A stretch of DNA of 64,000 bases from Nitrospiraceae bacterium (GTDB lineage: Bacteria > Nitrospirota > Nitrospiria > Nitrospirales > UBA8639). The DNA is taken from contig JACKFF010000004.1 in assembly GCA_020632595.1 (NCBI GenBank), forward strand, positions 248,001-312,000, written 5' to 3'. A program made the translations under genes and the position numbers. The notes below the pieces were generated by a model. It did no database searches. It saw only the letters and a list, made by a program, of their open reading frames with translations, and had not been told where the DNA came from. This document shows, piece by piece, positions 8,700 through 17,350 of this stretch (position 1 is its first letter; each line of letters starts with the position of its first letter).

Positions 8700-9089
8700 G
8701 TGATATTGAAGTATTGGGGACCAGTTGTCCTCTATGCGCTTGGTATTGTGTATCTCTCCTCTCAATCCAATCCTGCCCAAGAGCTCCACCTCCCTTCCTT
8801 TATTTTCAATATAAATGATAAATTTTTACATGCCTGCGAATATGGCGTACTCGGAATTTTGCTCTATCGCGCCTTAAAATATACGACCCCGAACGCCGGA
8901 AATATGGGCCTCGCGATCATCTGCGTCATTGCATTCGGGATTTCCGATGAGATCCATCAATGGTTTGTCCCCCAGCGTCAAGCTGACATTTTAGATCTCG
9001 TGGCCGATACTTTTGGCGCCGCATTTTTGATTTTTGGTTGGGTGCTCATAACAGAGAAAGGACGAAGACGGCTGACTATCCGCAAGTAA
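8700..9089 (+). CDS. VanZ-family membrane protein
   Basis: The 129-residue product has four hydrophobic segments and the VanZ hallmarks: SSQS after the first span, DKFLHACEYGVLGILLYRAL in the second, and SDEIHQWFVPQRQADILDLVADTFGA before the last. VanZ-like proteins confer low teicoplanin resistance in enterococci; in other bacteria their role is unknown. The start is GTG (8700) without a clear ribosome site, so it could instead be TTG 8706. It is followed 74 bases later by the first pseudopilin-like gene. Confidence 0.85.
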   Translation: MILKYWGPVVLYALGIVYLSSQSNPAQELHLPSFIFNINDKFLHACEYGVLGILLYRALKYTTPNAGNMGLAIICVIAFGISDEIHQWFVPQRQADILDLVADTFGAAFLIFGWVLITEKGRRRLTIRK

Positions 9090-9162
9090 CACTCACCCAA
9101 CCCCATGGCACAGTTGTCCAAAAACTCATGCCTGCATTCCCACACTCAGACAGCATCGCTCA

Positions 9163-9804
9163 ATGAAAAAATCGTTCAAGGAATATTGGGAAAGCCGGAT
9201 GCCTTCTCTGACGAACCAGAATGGGGTAACCTACCTTTTCGTCATGATGCTGGTTGTCGTCATGTCCATTGCCACGATGGAAGTCACTCAACAGTGGACG
9301 GTCATCATGCAACGGGATCGAGAGGCTGAGCTACAATTTCGTGGGACCAGTATTGCAAAAGCCATTGAGCGATTTGTGGCGGACTGGGAAATTCAAAGGG
9401 CCACAAGACCCAACCAATGGCCGCGAACGCTTGAAGAATTAACGAAGAAGTCACCCAAACGGTATCTCCGGAAGGCCTACACTGACCCCATGACCGGGGA
9501 CAAGTTTGCGCTTATAAAAATCGGCCAGGAGATTCATGGAGTCAGAAGTACCAGTACCGAGACCCCGTATAACCAGGATATGTTCAAGGGTGCCAAGACA
9601 TATCAAGCCATCCGCTTCGAAGCCAAGGGAGGCACCAACTGCCAGGTCAACCCGCTTAATCCTAATGCAGCGACCAACTGTGCTCCCGCAGCGACCACAC
9701 TTCCTTCAGGGGATAAGTCTTTAGGTGATACTACTTCTACAAATTCCCCGGTTCAGGCTCCATCAACAGAAGCCCCAGCAGAGGAAACCCAAACTTTCCA
9801 GTAA
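9163..9804 (+). CDS. Pseudopilin-like protein (type II secretion/type IV pilus-like)
   Basis: The 213-residue product has a short basic leader, NQNG at about 18-21, then the hydrophobic helix VTYLFVMMLVVVMSIATMEV, as in prepilin leader peptides cleaved after glycine. It lacks the usual glutamate at mature position 5 (leucine here), which occurs in some minor pseudopilins such as GspK. The KSPKRYLRKAYTDPMTGDKF segment matches the GspG-type C-terminal region of the two later pseudopilins. The tail is rich in threonine, serine and proline. It stands first in the secretion operon, 322 bases before the secretin, and is probably a minor or initiating pilin. Confidence 0.75.
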   Translation: MKKSFKEYWESRMPSLTNQNGVTYLFVMMLVVVMSIATMEVTQQWTVIMQRDREAELQFRGTSIAKAIERFVADWEIQRATRPNQWPRTLEELTKKSPKRYLRKAYTDPMTGDKFALIKIGQEIHGVRSTSTETPYNQDMFKGAKTYQAIRFEAKGGTNCQVNPLNPNAATNCAPAATTLPSGDKSLGDTTSTNSPVQAPSTEAPAEETQTFQ

Positions 9805-10126
9805 GATTAAACCATTAGAGTTTCGATGGAAATGTGTTGGTGCTCACATTCGAACATTCTCCAGGTACTTCAAGCAGCCGTAGTCAAGAAGCGCATAATA
9901 ACCTTCCCCGGCTCATTAAGGCCTAACTAAACACCCCCTGTATTTTCTAACAAAGCTTTCAGGCTCAATATTGACGGAGAGATATCCGATACAGAAACTA
10001 GAGAAGCTTAAAGAAACGAGCAGGTATCTCTAGCTCGAACTTGACAGATGTGCTATGGTCAGGAGGACTTTTGATTTCTGCTGTCTTACCCCCCCGTCAT
10101 TCTCATTAAATATAGCGAAGGTTCTA
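9805..10126 (+). other. Intergenic region before the secretin gene
   Basis: About 320 bases without a supportable gene. A TTGACA hexamer is present at 10041-10046, but no convincing -10 element follows at 16-18 bases. An in-frame ATG at 10055 with AGGAGG after rather than before it is unlikely to be used. Confidence 0.4.
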
Positions 10127-12529
10127 ATGCTGAAATTGAATACGTTTTGCGTGTTGGCCACGTTCTCAATAATGCTTTTAATGTCCTGCACTCTTCGTGA
10201 AGCCCAGCTTGGAGATGAACTTGAACAAAAGGGCGATTTTGATGGGGCCATAGCGGCTTATCGGGATGCCCTAAAAAAAGACCCCTTCAATAAAGAAATT
10301 GATGAAAAATACAAAGCGGTGAAAATACGTGCGGCGAATCAACATTTCTCCCGTGGAAGACAAATGTTGAAAGAGCGGAAAATGGGCGAAGCCCTTCAGG
10401 AATTTCAAATAGCTGTGGGGCTGGATCCACAAAACAAAGAACACCATACGGCCCTCAACGATGTCTGGCGCTTAAAGTCTGCTCATCAAACATTTTTGGA
10501 TGCCAACAACATGGAAGGCCTTGGCCGATACGACGAAGCCATGGCGCTCTATGAATCAGCCGTGGAATTGGATCCTTCCCTGTCGGAAGCTGTTGAAGGC
10601 ATCACCAGAGTGGTTCAATTGCAGAAAACGACTCAAGCCATCGGTGGCTCAGCAGAACCGGTAACGCTTCGGTTTCAGAATACCCGACTCAAACAGGTCT
10701 TTGAAATTTTAGCAAGAACCGCCAACATCGATATTTTATTCGATAAGGATGTGCGAGATGACCTGGTCACCATTTTTACCAAAGACACGCCGTTTGATGA
10801 AGCCTTAAATCTCATCTTGACCACCAATCAACTGTTTGCCAAGCGCGTGGGTCCAGATCGACTTTTGGTCATCCCGGATACCAAGCAAAAACGGGAGCAA
10901 TATGATGACCTGCAAATTCGCACATTTTATCTCTCCAATGCCAAAGCCAAAGATATCGCGAATCTACTCCGGACGATTCTGGAAACCAAGCGCGTCTATG
11001 TGAACGAGCCCTTGAATACGGTGGTCATCCGGGACGAACCGGCCAAAGTCACCCTGGCAGAACAGATTATCCTGGCCAATGATCGTAGCGACTCGGAAGT
11101 CCTGTTTGAAGTGGAAGTCTTGGAAGTTAACCGCAAAGACACACAAAACCTGGGTTTACAGTTTGCCAAAGAAGCCGGCTTTGGAGTTTTTCCGCCAAAT
11201 TTCGATTCAAAGGATCCGACTAAACCTATAAAAGGAACCTTTGAAACACTTGCAACATCATGGACATTCCAAGAACTCACGAGCATTGGTCAAAGCTCTT
11301 ATCTGTTTCGTTTTCCCAGCAGTGTGTTACTGAATTTTTTCAAACAGGAATCCCAGGCTAAAACCCTGGCTTCTCCTAAGCTCAGGGTACTCAATAATCA
11401 AAAGGCCTCCATCAATGTCGGAGATAAGCAGCCCATTCTTCTTTCAACCACCAATGTCTTGCCGGGACAAGCGGCCACGGGTGCCGTACCCACGACTTCA
11501 ACGGTGACCTCCATTGAGTTTAAGGATACAGGCATCAAACTCACCGTAGAGCCGACCATTCACTTAAACAACAGCATTTCCCTACGATTGCAAATAGAAG
11601 TCACACGCGTAGGAGCCAAGGAAATTCTTCAAGTATCTCCTTTAATTACCCAATTTAAGTTTGGGACCCGTACCGCGGACACGGCACTCAATATGCGGGA
11701 TGGCGAGACCGTCGTGCTCGGTGGACTTATTTCAGAGGAAGACTCAAAGACGCGGGATGCCGTTCCTGGAGTCGATGATGTTCCAGTTCTTGGTGACCTC
11801 CTCAGTAACACCAATAAAGAAAAAGTTACGACCGAGGTCATTTTGGTGATTACCCCCCATATTGTCCGAAACGTCCAACCTCAGCAATTAGCGAAACAGA
11901 CTCTCTGGTCGGGCACGGCCAATCAGTACACCACTAAGCCGATGTTTTCACAACCCACCCCGGCAGTATCCCTTCTGAACACCCAGGACTTGCCCGCAGA
12001 CTTGACCAATTCTTTTGAATCGGCAGCGTTCCCCAAAGATTCCTCATTAACTGAGGGAAAGGCCCCCATTTCGACATCTGTGGAACCAGGCTCGGCGGAT
12101 GCATCGCAGTCTGTGACCGATAAGCCTCGCCTGCAGGTACTGCCGACCGCAGCGTCAGTGAAAGTGGGAGAGCAAATATCCTTCACCATTCAAGGGCAAA
12201 ACCTGTCATCAGTCGGAAAAACTTCTCTGACGTTGACCTATGATCCAGCGGTTCTCTCCTTTATGCAGGCCAATGAAGGGACAGTATGGACATCTCAGCA
12301 AATGGTTCCAAGTATGACCGTTTCAGCCGTGCCACATTTAGGACAACTGGTTCTTCAGATGGGCCAGGAGGGAACAGCCGTCCAAGGGACCGGCTCACTT
12401 GCCACGGTGGCTTTCGAAGCCACCGGGCCGGGGACCTCAAGCATTCACATTCAACAATCAACGTTCTTGGGAGCCAATGGCCAATCTATCCCGGTCATGG
12501 TGGAACATGGCAGAGTGTTGGTGGAATAA
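10127..12529 (+). CDS. gspD: Secretin (GspD/PilQ-like) lipoprotein with TPR and C-terminal cohesin domain
   Basis: The 800-residue product starts with a lipoprotein signal (SIMLLMSC), then TPR-like repeats (about 30-160), an STN/secretin N-domain (VTLRFQNTRLKQVFEILART), further N-domains, the secretin core with MRDGETVVLGGLISEE and VPVLGDLLS, and a C-terminal beta-sandwich (about 665-800) resembling cohesin/dockerin-binding domains (PRLQVLPTAASVKVGEQISF). It should form the outer-membrane ring of a type II secretion or type IV pilus system. ATG 10127, preceded by GAAGG, gives the lipobox at the right distance; an in-frame ATG at 10055 adds 24 residues. The C-terminal domain is an accessory and may hold surface or pseudopilin partners. 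Confidence 0.9.
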   Translation: MLKLNTFCVLATFSIMLLMSCTLREAQLGDELEQKGDFDGAIAAYRDALKKDPFNKEIDEKYKAVKIRAANQHFSRGRQMLKERKMGEALQEFQIAVGLDPQNKEHHTALNDVWRLKSAHQTFLDANNMEGLGRYDEAMALYESAVELDPSLSEAVEGITRVVQLQKTTQAIGGSAEPVTLRFQNTRLKQVFEILARTANIDILFDKDVRDDLVTIFTKDTPFDEALNLILTTNQLFAKRVGPDRLLVIPDTKQKREQYDDLQIRTFYLSNAKAKDIANLLRTILETKRVYVNEPLNTVVIRDEPAKVTLAEQIILANDRSDSEVLFEVEVLEVNRKDTQNLGLQFAKEAGFGVFPPNFDSKDPTKPIKGTFETLATSWTFQELTSIGQSSYLFRFPSSVLLNFFKQESQAKTLASPKLRVLNNQKASINVGDKQPILLSTTNVLPGQAATGAVPTTSTVTSIEFKDTGIKLTVEPTIHLNNSISLRLQIEVTRVGAKEILQVSPLITQFKFGTRTADTALNMRDGETVVLGGLISEEDSKTRDAVPGVDDVPVLGDLLSNTNKEKVTTEVILVITPHIVRNVQPQQLAKQTLWSGTANQYTTKPMFSQPTPAVSLLNTQDLPADLTNSFESAAFPKDSSLTEGKAPISTSVEPGSADASQSVTDKPRLQVLPTAASVKVGEQISFTIQGQNLSSVGKTSLTLTYDPAVLSFMQANEGTVWTSQQMVPSMTVSAVPHLGQLVLQMGQEGTAVQGTGSLATVAFEATGPGTSSIHIQQSTFLGANGQSIPVMVEHGRVLVE

Positions 12530-13046
12530 ATCCTCACCTGGTCAAAGGGGGGTAACCTTAATCGAACTCCTTGTCACGTTGGTCATTATGTTCATTTTAG
12601 CTTCCGTCGCCCTACCCATTGCGAAAGTTAGCATTAAACGGTCGCAAGAGTTGGAGCTTCGCCACACCTTACGAACGGTACGAACCGCCATTGATGCGTT
12701 TCAACAGGATTGGGCGAGAGATGGGACTGTGCGTACTGGAAAACTCTGCGTGGAAAACGTGACGACCTGCCAGGAGTCCACGGGGGTGACCGGATACCCC
12801 AAGACCTTGGAAACTCTTTTGAAGGTGAAATTAACAGGCGAGAAAGCCCAACTCGGAGAGCAATCGGAAATTAAACGGTACCTTCGGAAAATCCCGTTTG
12901 ATCCCATAACAGAGACCACGGAATGGGGGCTTCGGTGCTTCCAGGATGAACCAGACGAAACCCGGTGGTGCGGGGAAGATGTCTTTGACATTTATACCAC
13001 CAGTGAAAAAAAGGCAATTGATGGGACCCCCTATCGTGAATGGTAA
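12507..13046 (+). CDS. GspG-like pseudopilin 1
   Basis: A 179-residue pseudopilin: leader ending in QRG followed by VTLIELLVTLVIMFILASVA, with the conserved glutamate at mature position 5. The globular part has a YLRKIPFDPITE segment typical of GspG and ends in DGTPYREW. Several in-frame ATGs exist; 12507 gives a leader of about 15 residues and overlaps the secretin stop by 23 bases, which suggests translational coupling. It likely forms part of the periplasmic pseudopilus driven by the GspE/GspF motor encoded downstream. Two cysteine pairs in the globular domain could form disulphides. Confidence 0.85.
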   Translation: MAECWWNKSSPGQRGVTLIELLVTLVIMFILASVALPIAKVSIKRSQELELRHTLRTVRTAIDAFQQDWARDGTVRTGKLCVENVTTCQESTGVTGYPKTLETLLKVKLTGEKAQLGEQSEIKRYLRKIPFDPITETTEWGLRCFQDEPDETRWCGEDVFDIYTTSEKKAIDGTPYREW

Positions 13047-13447
13047 TGACCCACTTTGTAGTTATTGGCAAAAAGGGCTACACTTTACTCGAGCTCATGA
13101 TTGTCGTCGCAATCGTGGGGATTCTGGTTTCTATCGCGATTCCCACTTTTCAACACACGGCAATAAAAGCCAAGGAAGCGGCTTTGAAGCAAAATTTATT
13201 CACAATGCGAGCGGTCATTGATCAATATTATGCGGACAGAAAGGAATATCCGGCGACCTTAGAGGACCTGGTGGAAGAGAAGTATCTTCGAGCCATCCCC
13301 GTGGATCCTTTTACCCACTCCTCGACCACCTGGGACGAAATTTATGAAGAACAGGAGGAGGGCGAGGACTCTCCTGCTGGAATATTTGATGTTAAAAGTG
13401 GGAGTGACGACCGGGCGCTGGATGGCACTCCCTATAGAGAATGGTAG
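13046..13447 (+). CDS. gspG: GspG-like pseudopilin 2
   Basis: A 133-residue type IV pilin-like protein: leader KKG, mature YTLLELMIVVAIVGILVSIA with Glu5, then YYADRKEYPATLEDLVEEKY and YLRAIPVDPF as in major pseudopilins. It ends in DGTPYREW, exactly as the preceding gene, which suggests tandem duplication. The start ATG overlaps the previous stop (TAATG); an ATG six bases earlier is in frame. This is the better match to the major pseudopilin GspG. Acidic residues near the C-terminus may bind calcium, as in GspG, but this is inference. Confidence 0.88.
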   Translation: MTHFVVIGKKGYTLLELMIVVAIVGILVSIAIPTFQHTAIKAKEAALKQNLFTMRAVIDQYYADRKEYPATLEDLVEEKYLRAIPVDPFTHSSTTWDEIYEEQEEGEDSPAGIFDVKSGSDDRALDGTPYREW

Positions 13448-13454
13448 GTAGGAA

Positions 13455-14387
13455 ATGAAACGTACTCATTGGACACACATGATTCTGAGCGGAACATTCA
13501 TATTGATTTTAGGCGGCTGTGCTCAAAAACCGACCAAACCGGTCACGGTCGATTCCTCGATAGAGTATGCCTCCAAGACTTCTCAACAACAGGTTCTCCT
13601 TCAAGAGGCCAGGACAGAAAATGATAATTTGCGGGCTGAAATAGGCGCATTAAAAATTCTCATGGCCAAACAAGCGGGTGAACTGCAATCGCTGAGAGGC
13701 CATACGCAATCCATTCAGCATCGGGAACAGGATCAAGGGCTTGAACTGCAACATATTCGTGGAGAACTTCTGGACACTCAGGCCGAGCGAGATCGACTCC
13801 GAAAGCACAACATGGAACTTGAAGGCCAGGTTGCCAGCATGCCGGACACCGCGCAACTGGTTTCGGATATTCAAATCCTTAACCAATCATTTCAGCAGAT
13901 TATGGCGAGTATGCAACAGCTTTCCACTGATATCACGCTGATTAAACAGGAACTTCACAAATCCTCAGGTAAGGGACAACCCCTGCAAACAAAACTCTCA
14001 GTCCCCAAACCCCCATCCTCTTCCGGGGATAGACGCATGCCGGACTCCCAAGGACGCATCGTCATTCAAAGTGGCGACTCCCTCTGGAAATTATCCCAAA
14101 TGTATCATGTCTCCGTTGGCCAATTACATGAATGGAATGACCTCAATTCTGACGTGATTATGACCGGGCTCAAACTTCAGGTCACCTCCCCGATGGCATC
14201 TCAACCGGATGCAGTAAACACTTCGAGTCATCCAATTGAGCCACCGGCTTCTCCTGCCATCCAAGAGGACCTGCCTGAACCGGTACAACCGGAAACCCTT
14301 CCCATACAGGACAATCGTGTGGAAAGTGCCCCTGAGCCCAAACATATACTCTCGCTTGGCAATCCTCATTTACCTGAGTCACCCTAG
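13455..14387 (+). CDS. LysM-domain lipoprotein with coiled coil
   Basis: A 310-residue protein with a lipobox (ILGGC, Cys22), a long coiled coil (about residues 45-170, heptad-rich with many Gln, Glu, Leu), then a LysM domain (RIVIQSGDSLWKLSQMYHVS through SDVIMTGLKLQV, about 195-240) and a proline-rich tail. LysM binds peptidoglycan, so the protein probably ties the secretion apparatus to the cell wall, much as FimV or TsaP-like proteins do for type IV pili. It starts seven bases after the pseudopilin stop and its own stop overlaps the GspF start. Confidence 0.85.
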   Translation: MKRTHWTHMILSGTFILILGGCAQKPTKPVTVDSSIEYASKTSQQQVLLQEARTENDNLRAEIGALKILMAKQAGELQSLRGHTQSIQHREQDQGLELQHIRGELLDTQAERDRLRKHNMELEGQVASMPDTAQLVSDIQILNQSFQQIMASMQQLSTDITLIKQELHKSSGKGQPLQTKLSVPKPPSSSGDRRMPDSQGRIVIQSGDSLWKLSQMYHVSVGQLHEWNDLNSDVIMTGLKLQVTSPMASQPDAVNTSSHPIEPPASPAIQEDLPEPVQPETLPIQDNRVESAPEPKHILSLGNPHLPESP

Positions 14388-15592
14388 TGCCCCGGTTTCA
14401 TTACAAAGCCGCTCGTCCGGATGGAACGATTATTGAAACTGAAGGGGACGGCGAAACATCTCAAAGCCTTCGCTCTCAACTCGAGGCTCAAGGACTGCTT
14501 GTTCTTGACCTGGCAGGCTCTGGCACCAGGCAGATCGTCTCACGAAAAAAACGGCAACGTCCTTTAGCGCTGAGAGATTTCCTGATTTTCAATCAGGAAT
14601 TTTTAGCCCTGCTTAAAGCCGGATTGCCTATGTTGCGGTGCTTTGATCTTCTGGCAGAACGAAATACCCAGGGGGGGTTTCAACAAGCTCTGCAATCCGT
14701 TCGGGAGCATATTCGTGGAGGAGCGGCCATTTCCGAAGCTATGACCCATCACCCAACCTACTTTCCGGAACTCTATCAAGCTTCCTTACGAGCCGGGGAG
14801 CAGGCTGGCAACCTCCCTGAAGTCCTAAGCCGATATATTGCCTATTTAAAAATGCTCATTGGGGTTCGGGAAAAAGTCGTCAAAGCGACCATTTACCCTA
14901 TATTTTTATTGGGCTTTGGTCTCCTGGTGACCATGGGGCTGCTATTCTTTGTACTTCCGTCATTTGCGGAAGTCTATCAAGAAAGTCGAGTGGAATTGCC
15001 CTGGGCCACCCAGCTCTTAATTGATCTGACACATTCCGCCACTCAATGGATGATCGGACTGCTGATTTTCATGGGGATTGGGGGAATGGTGATCTATTGG
15101 TGGAAAAATACCCCTCAAGGTCAATGGCAAATTCATTGGCTATTTCTCCATGCTCCGATACTTGGGCCCTTGTTTTTAAAAAATCAAGTGATTCGGTTAG
15201 CCAGAACGCTGTCAACCATTCTTGGAGGCGGAATCCCGTTGTTATCAGCCTTGCAAGTCACCGCGAAATCCATGCCTAATAAAGTCTTTGCCAAAGCACT
15301 CCAATCAGTCATTGTTCATGTTCGTGAAGGTACCAGCCTCTCGGCGGCATTAAAAAAAGAGAACTTTCTCCCTCGCCTTACTCTGGAAATGGTTGAAGTC
15401 GGAGAAACGACCGGTTCACTTGAAGCCATGCTTTTTGAGGTGGCCGAATTTCATGAAGGAGAATTGGACTTTCAATTATCTCGACTGATGACATGGATCG
15501 AACCCGTGTTCATCATTCTGATTGGCGTTATTTTAGGAGGGGTGGTGATTGCCCTCTATCTTCCTATTTTCCAAATGGCAGGAGCGGTGTAA
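14387..15592 (+). CDS. gspF: GspF/PilC inner-membrane platform protein
   Basis: The 401-residue product has two GspF domains: an N-terminal domain from about 68 (RDFLIFNQEFLALLKAGLPM), TM helices near 167-187 and 217-237, a second repeat (IRLARTLSTILGGGIPLLSA) and a final TM helix (about 372-395). This is the membrane platform that couples the GspE ATPase to pseudopilus assembly. The start is GTG 14387, sharing its first base with the stop of the LysM gene. Length and layout match GspF/PilC closely. Confidence 0.93.
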   Translation: MPRFHYKAARPDGTIIETEGDGETSQSLRSQLEAQGLLVLDLAGSGTRQIVSRKKRQRPLALRDFLIFNQEFLALLKAGLPMLRCFDLLAERNTQGGFQQALQSVREHIRGGAAISEAMTHHPTYFPELYQASLRAGEQAGNLPEVLSRYIAYLKMLIGVREKVVKATIYPIFLLGFGLLVTMGLLFFVLPSFAEVYQESRVELPWATQLLIDLTHSATQWMIGLLIFMGIGGMVIYWWKNTPQGQWQIHWLFLHAPILGPLFLKNQVIRLARTLSTILGGGIPLLSALQVTAKSMPNKVFAKALQSVIVHVREGTSLSAALKKENFLPRLTLEMVEVGETTGSLEAMLFEVAEFHEGELDFQLSRLMTWIEPVFIILIGVILGGVVIALYLPIFQMAGAV

Positions 15593-15622
15593 CCACCAAA
15601 TGATCTCGACAAGAGAACGATC

Positions 15623-17350
15623 ATGAGCACACCAGTTAAACGCATGCCATTCGAGGACCTCCTTGTAGAAAAGGGGCTCATCCTGGAACGGGAAAAAGAG
15701 ACGTTGATCGAAACGGCCAGATCAACCAATCAGACTATTCCCAACATTCTGATAGAACGAGGCACCCACTCGGAAGAGGTGATCGGACAGGTCCTGGCTG
15801 ATCAATATGGCTTACCATGGAATACGCTTAAGGAATTTCGTATTCCCTCACCGCTCATGGAGTCCATTCCGGTCGAACTCATGCATCGGTATGAATTCGT
15901 ACCGATTGAACAAGAAGGTCCGATTCTGACCATCGCACTGGCAAAACCACATGACCTGCGAATGATCGATGAATTGGAGCACCAATTGGGTTTTGAGTTG
16001 CGATTAGTGGTGACATCTCACTCGGCTATAGTTGAAGCCTTGAGCAATAGCGAAGGCAACAGCCAGGTGCTCACACGCATCAAAGCGGAATTGGATCCAG
16101 TGCTGATTAAAGAAGACGAGAAAGGTGAAGAAATCCTCTCCGTTGAACGAATCACTAAGGACCTCAGCCCGGTAGTCAAACTAGTCAATACGATTATCTT
16201 AACCGCCCTGCAAAAGCAGGCAAGTGACATTCATATTGAGCCCACGGAACGCACGGTGGAGGTCAAATTCCGGATTGACGGCGTCCTCTACTTAGCCATG
16301 GATCCTTTTGATACCGGGATTCACTCCTCTCTTATTTCGAGGCTCAAAATCATGTCGGAACTCGATATTGCCGAACGTCGTACGCCGCAAGATGGCCGGT
16401 TCAAGTTACTGCTGAATCAACGAACCATTGATTTCCGGGTCTCCATATTGCCAAGCGTGTACGGAGAATCGGTGGTCATCAGAATTCTGGATAAACAGCA
16501 CATATCGGCAGGGGTTCAAGGGCTACGCCTGGAAGCCCTTGGGTATACGGGAGAAGACCTTCGGCGATTCCGGCGAGCCATCACCCGCCCCTATGGCATG
16601 GTGCTGGTTACCGGACCCACAGGAAGCGGAAAAACGACGACCCTGTATGCCGCGATCAATGAGGTGCACTCCGACGAAGATAAAATTATTACGATTGAAG
16701 ATCCCGTGGAATATCAATTAAAGGGGATTGTTCAAATTCCCGTTAATGAAAAAAAGGGGCTCACATTTGCCAGAGGGCTTCGATCCATTTTGCGGCACGA
16801 TCCTGATAAAATCATGGTCGGAGAGATACGGGATTTAGAGACGGCACAAATTGCCATTCAATCGGCACTCACCGGACATTTGGTTTTTTCCACCGTCCAT
16901 GCAAATAATGCCTTTGATGTCATTAGCCGGTTTGTGAATATGGGCATTGAGTCGTACAATTTTGTGGCTTCTTTGAGTTGTATTCTCGCCCAACGCCTGG
17001 TGCGGTCCATTTGCCCTACCTGCCGGATCCCCGTTCAGATACATCCTGAGCAGTGCCAGGAATCCGGCATTGAATATGAAGACGTGAAACACCTGACCTT
17101 TTTCGAAGGGAAAGGATGCAATGAATGCCACGGTTTAGGTTTTCGAGGTCGAAAAGCCATTACAGAATTTTTGGATATGACCGACTCCATCAAGGAAATG
17201 ATTTTAAACGAGAAATCTATTTCAGAAATTCGCACGGCCGCCATGGCACAGGGAATGAGCTCGCTACGACAAGCAGCCCTAGAAAAAGTCTATCGAGGAG
17301 AAACGACGCTCAAAGAAATAAACCGGGTGACTCCGATCGAGGAAATCTAA
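15623..17350 (+). CDS. gspE: GspE/PilB assembly ATPase
   Basis: A 575-residue hexameric ATPase: N-terminal GspE-N domain (about 1-140), Walker A GPTGSGKT at 331-338, Asp box and Walker B (IMVGEIRDLETAQIA), His box (GHLVFSTVHAN) and a tetracysteine zinc module (CPTC and CNEC) near the C-terminus, as in GspE and PilB. It powers pseudopilus extension. An AAGAGAA ribosome site precedes ATG 15623. Its stop overlaps the start of the PilM-like gene. No retraction ATPase (PilT) is in the operon, which fits secretion rather than twitching. Confidence 0.93.
   Translation: MSTPVKRMPFEDLLVEKGLILEREKETLIETARSTNQTIPNILIERGTHSEEVIGQVLADQYGLPWNTLKEFRIPSPLMESIPVELMHRYEFVPIEQEGPILTIALAKPHDLRMIDELEHQLGFELRLVVTSHSAIVEALSNSEGNSQVLTRIKAELDPVLIKEDEKGEEILSVERITKDLSPVVKLVNTIILTALQKQASDIHIEPTERTVEVKFRIDGVLYLAMDPFDTGIHSSLISRLKIMSELDIAERRTPQDGRFKLLLNQRTIDFRVSILPSVYGESVVIRILDKQHISAGVQGLRLEALGYTGEDLRRFRRAITRPYGMVLVTGPTGSGKTTTLYAAINEVHSDEDKIITIEDPVEYQLKGIVQIPVNEKKGLTFARGLRSILRHDPDKIMVGEIRDLETAQIAIQSALTGHLVFSTVHANNAFDVISRFVNMGIESYNFVASLSCILAQRLVRSICPTCRIPVQIHPEQCQESGIEYEDVKHLTFFEGKGCNECHGLGFRGRKAITEFLDMTDSIKEMILNEKSISEIRTAAMAQGMSSLRQAALEKVYRGETTLKEINRVTPIEEI

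Noticed and set aside
10041..10060. Sigma-70 promoter for the secretin gene
   Set aside because: TTGACA is perfect, but no -10 element follows at proper distance.
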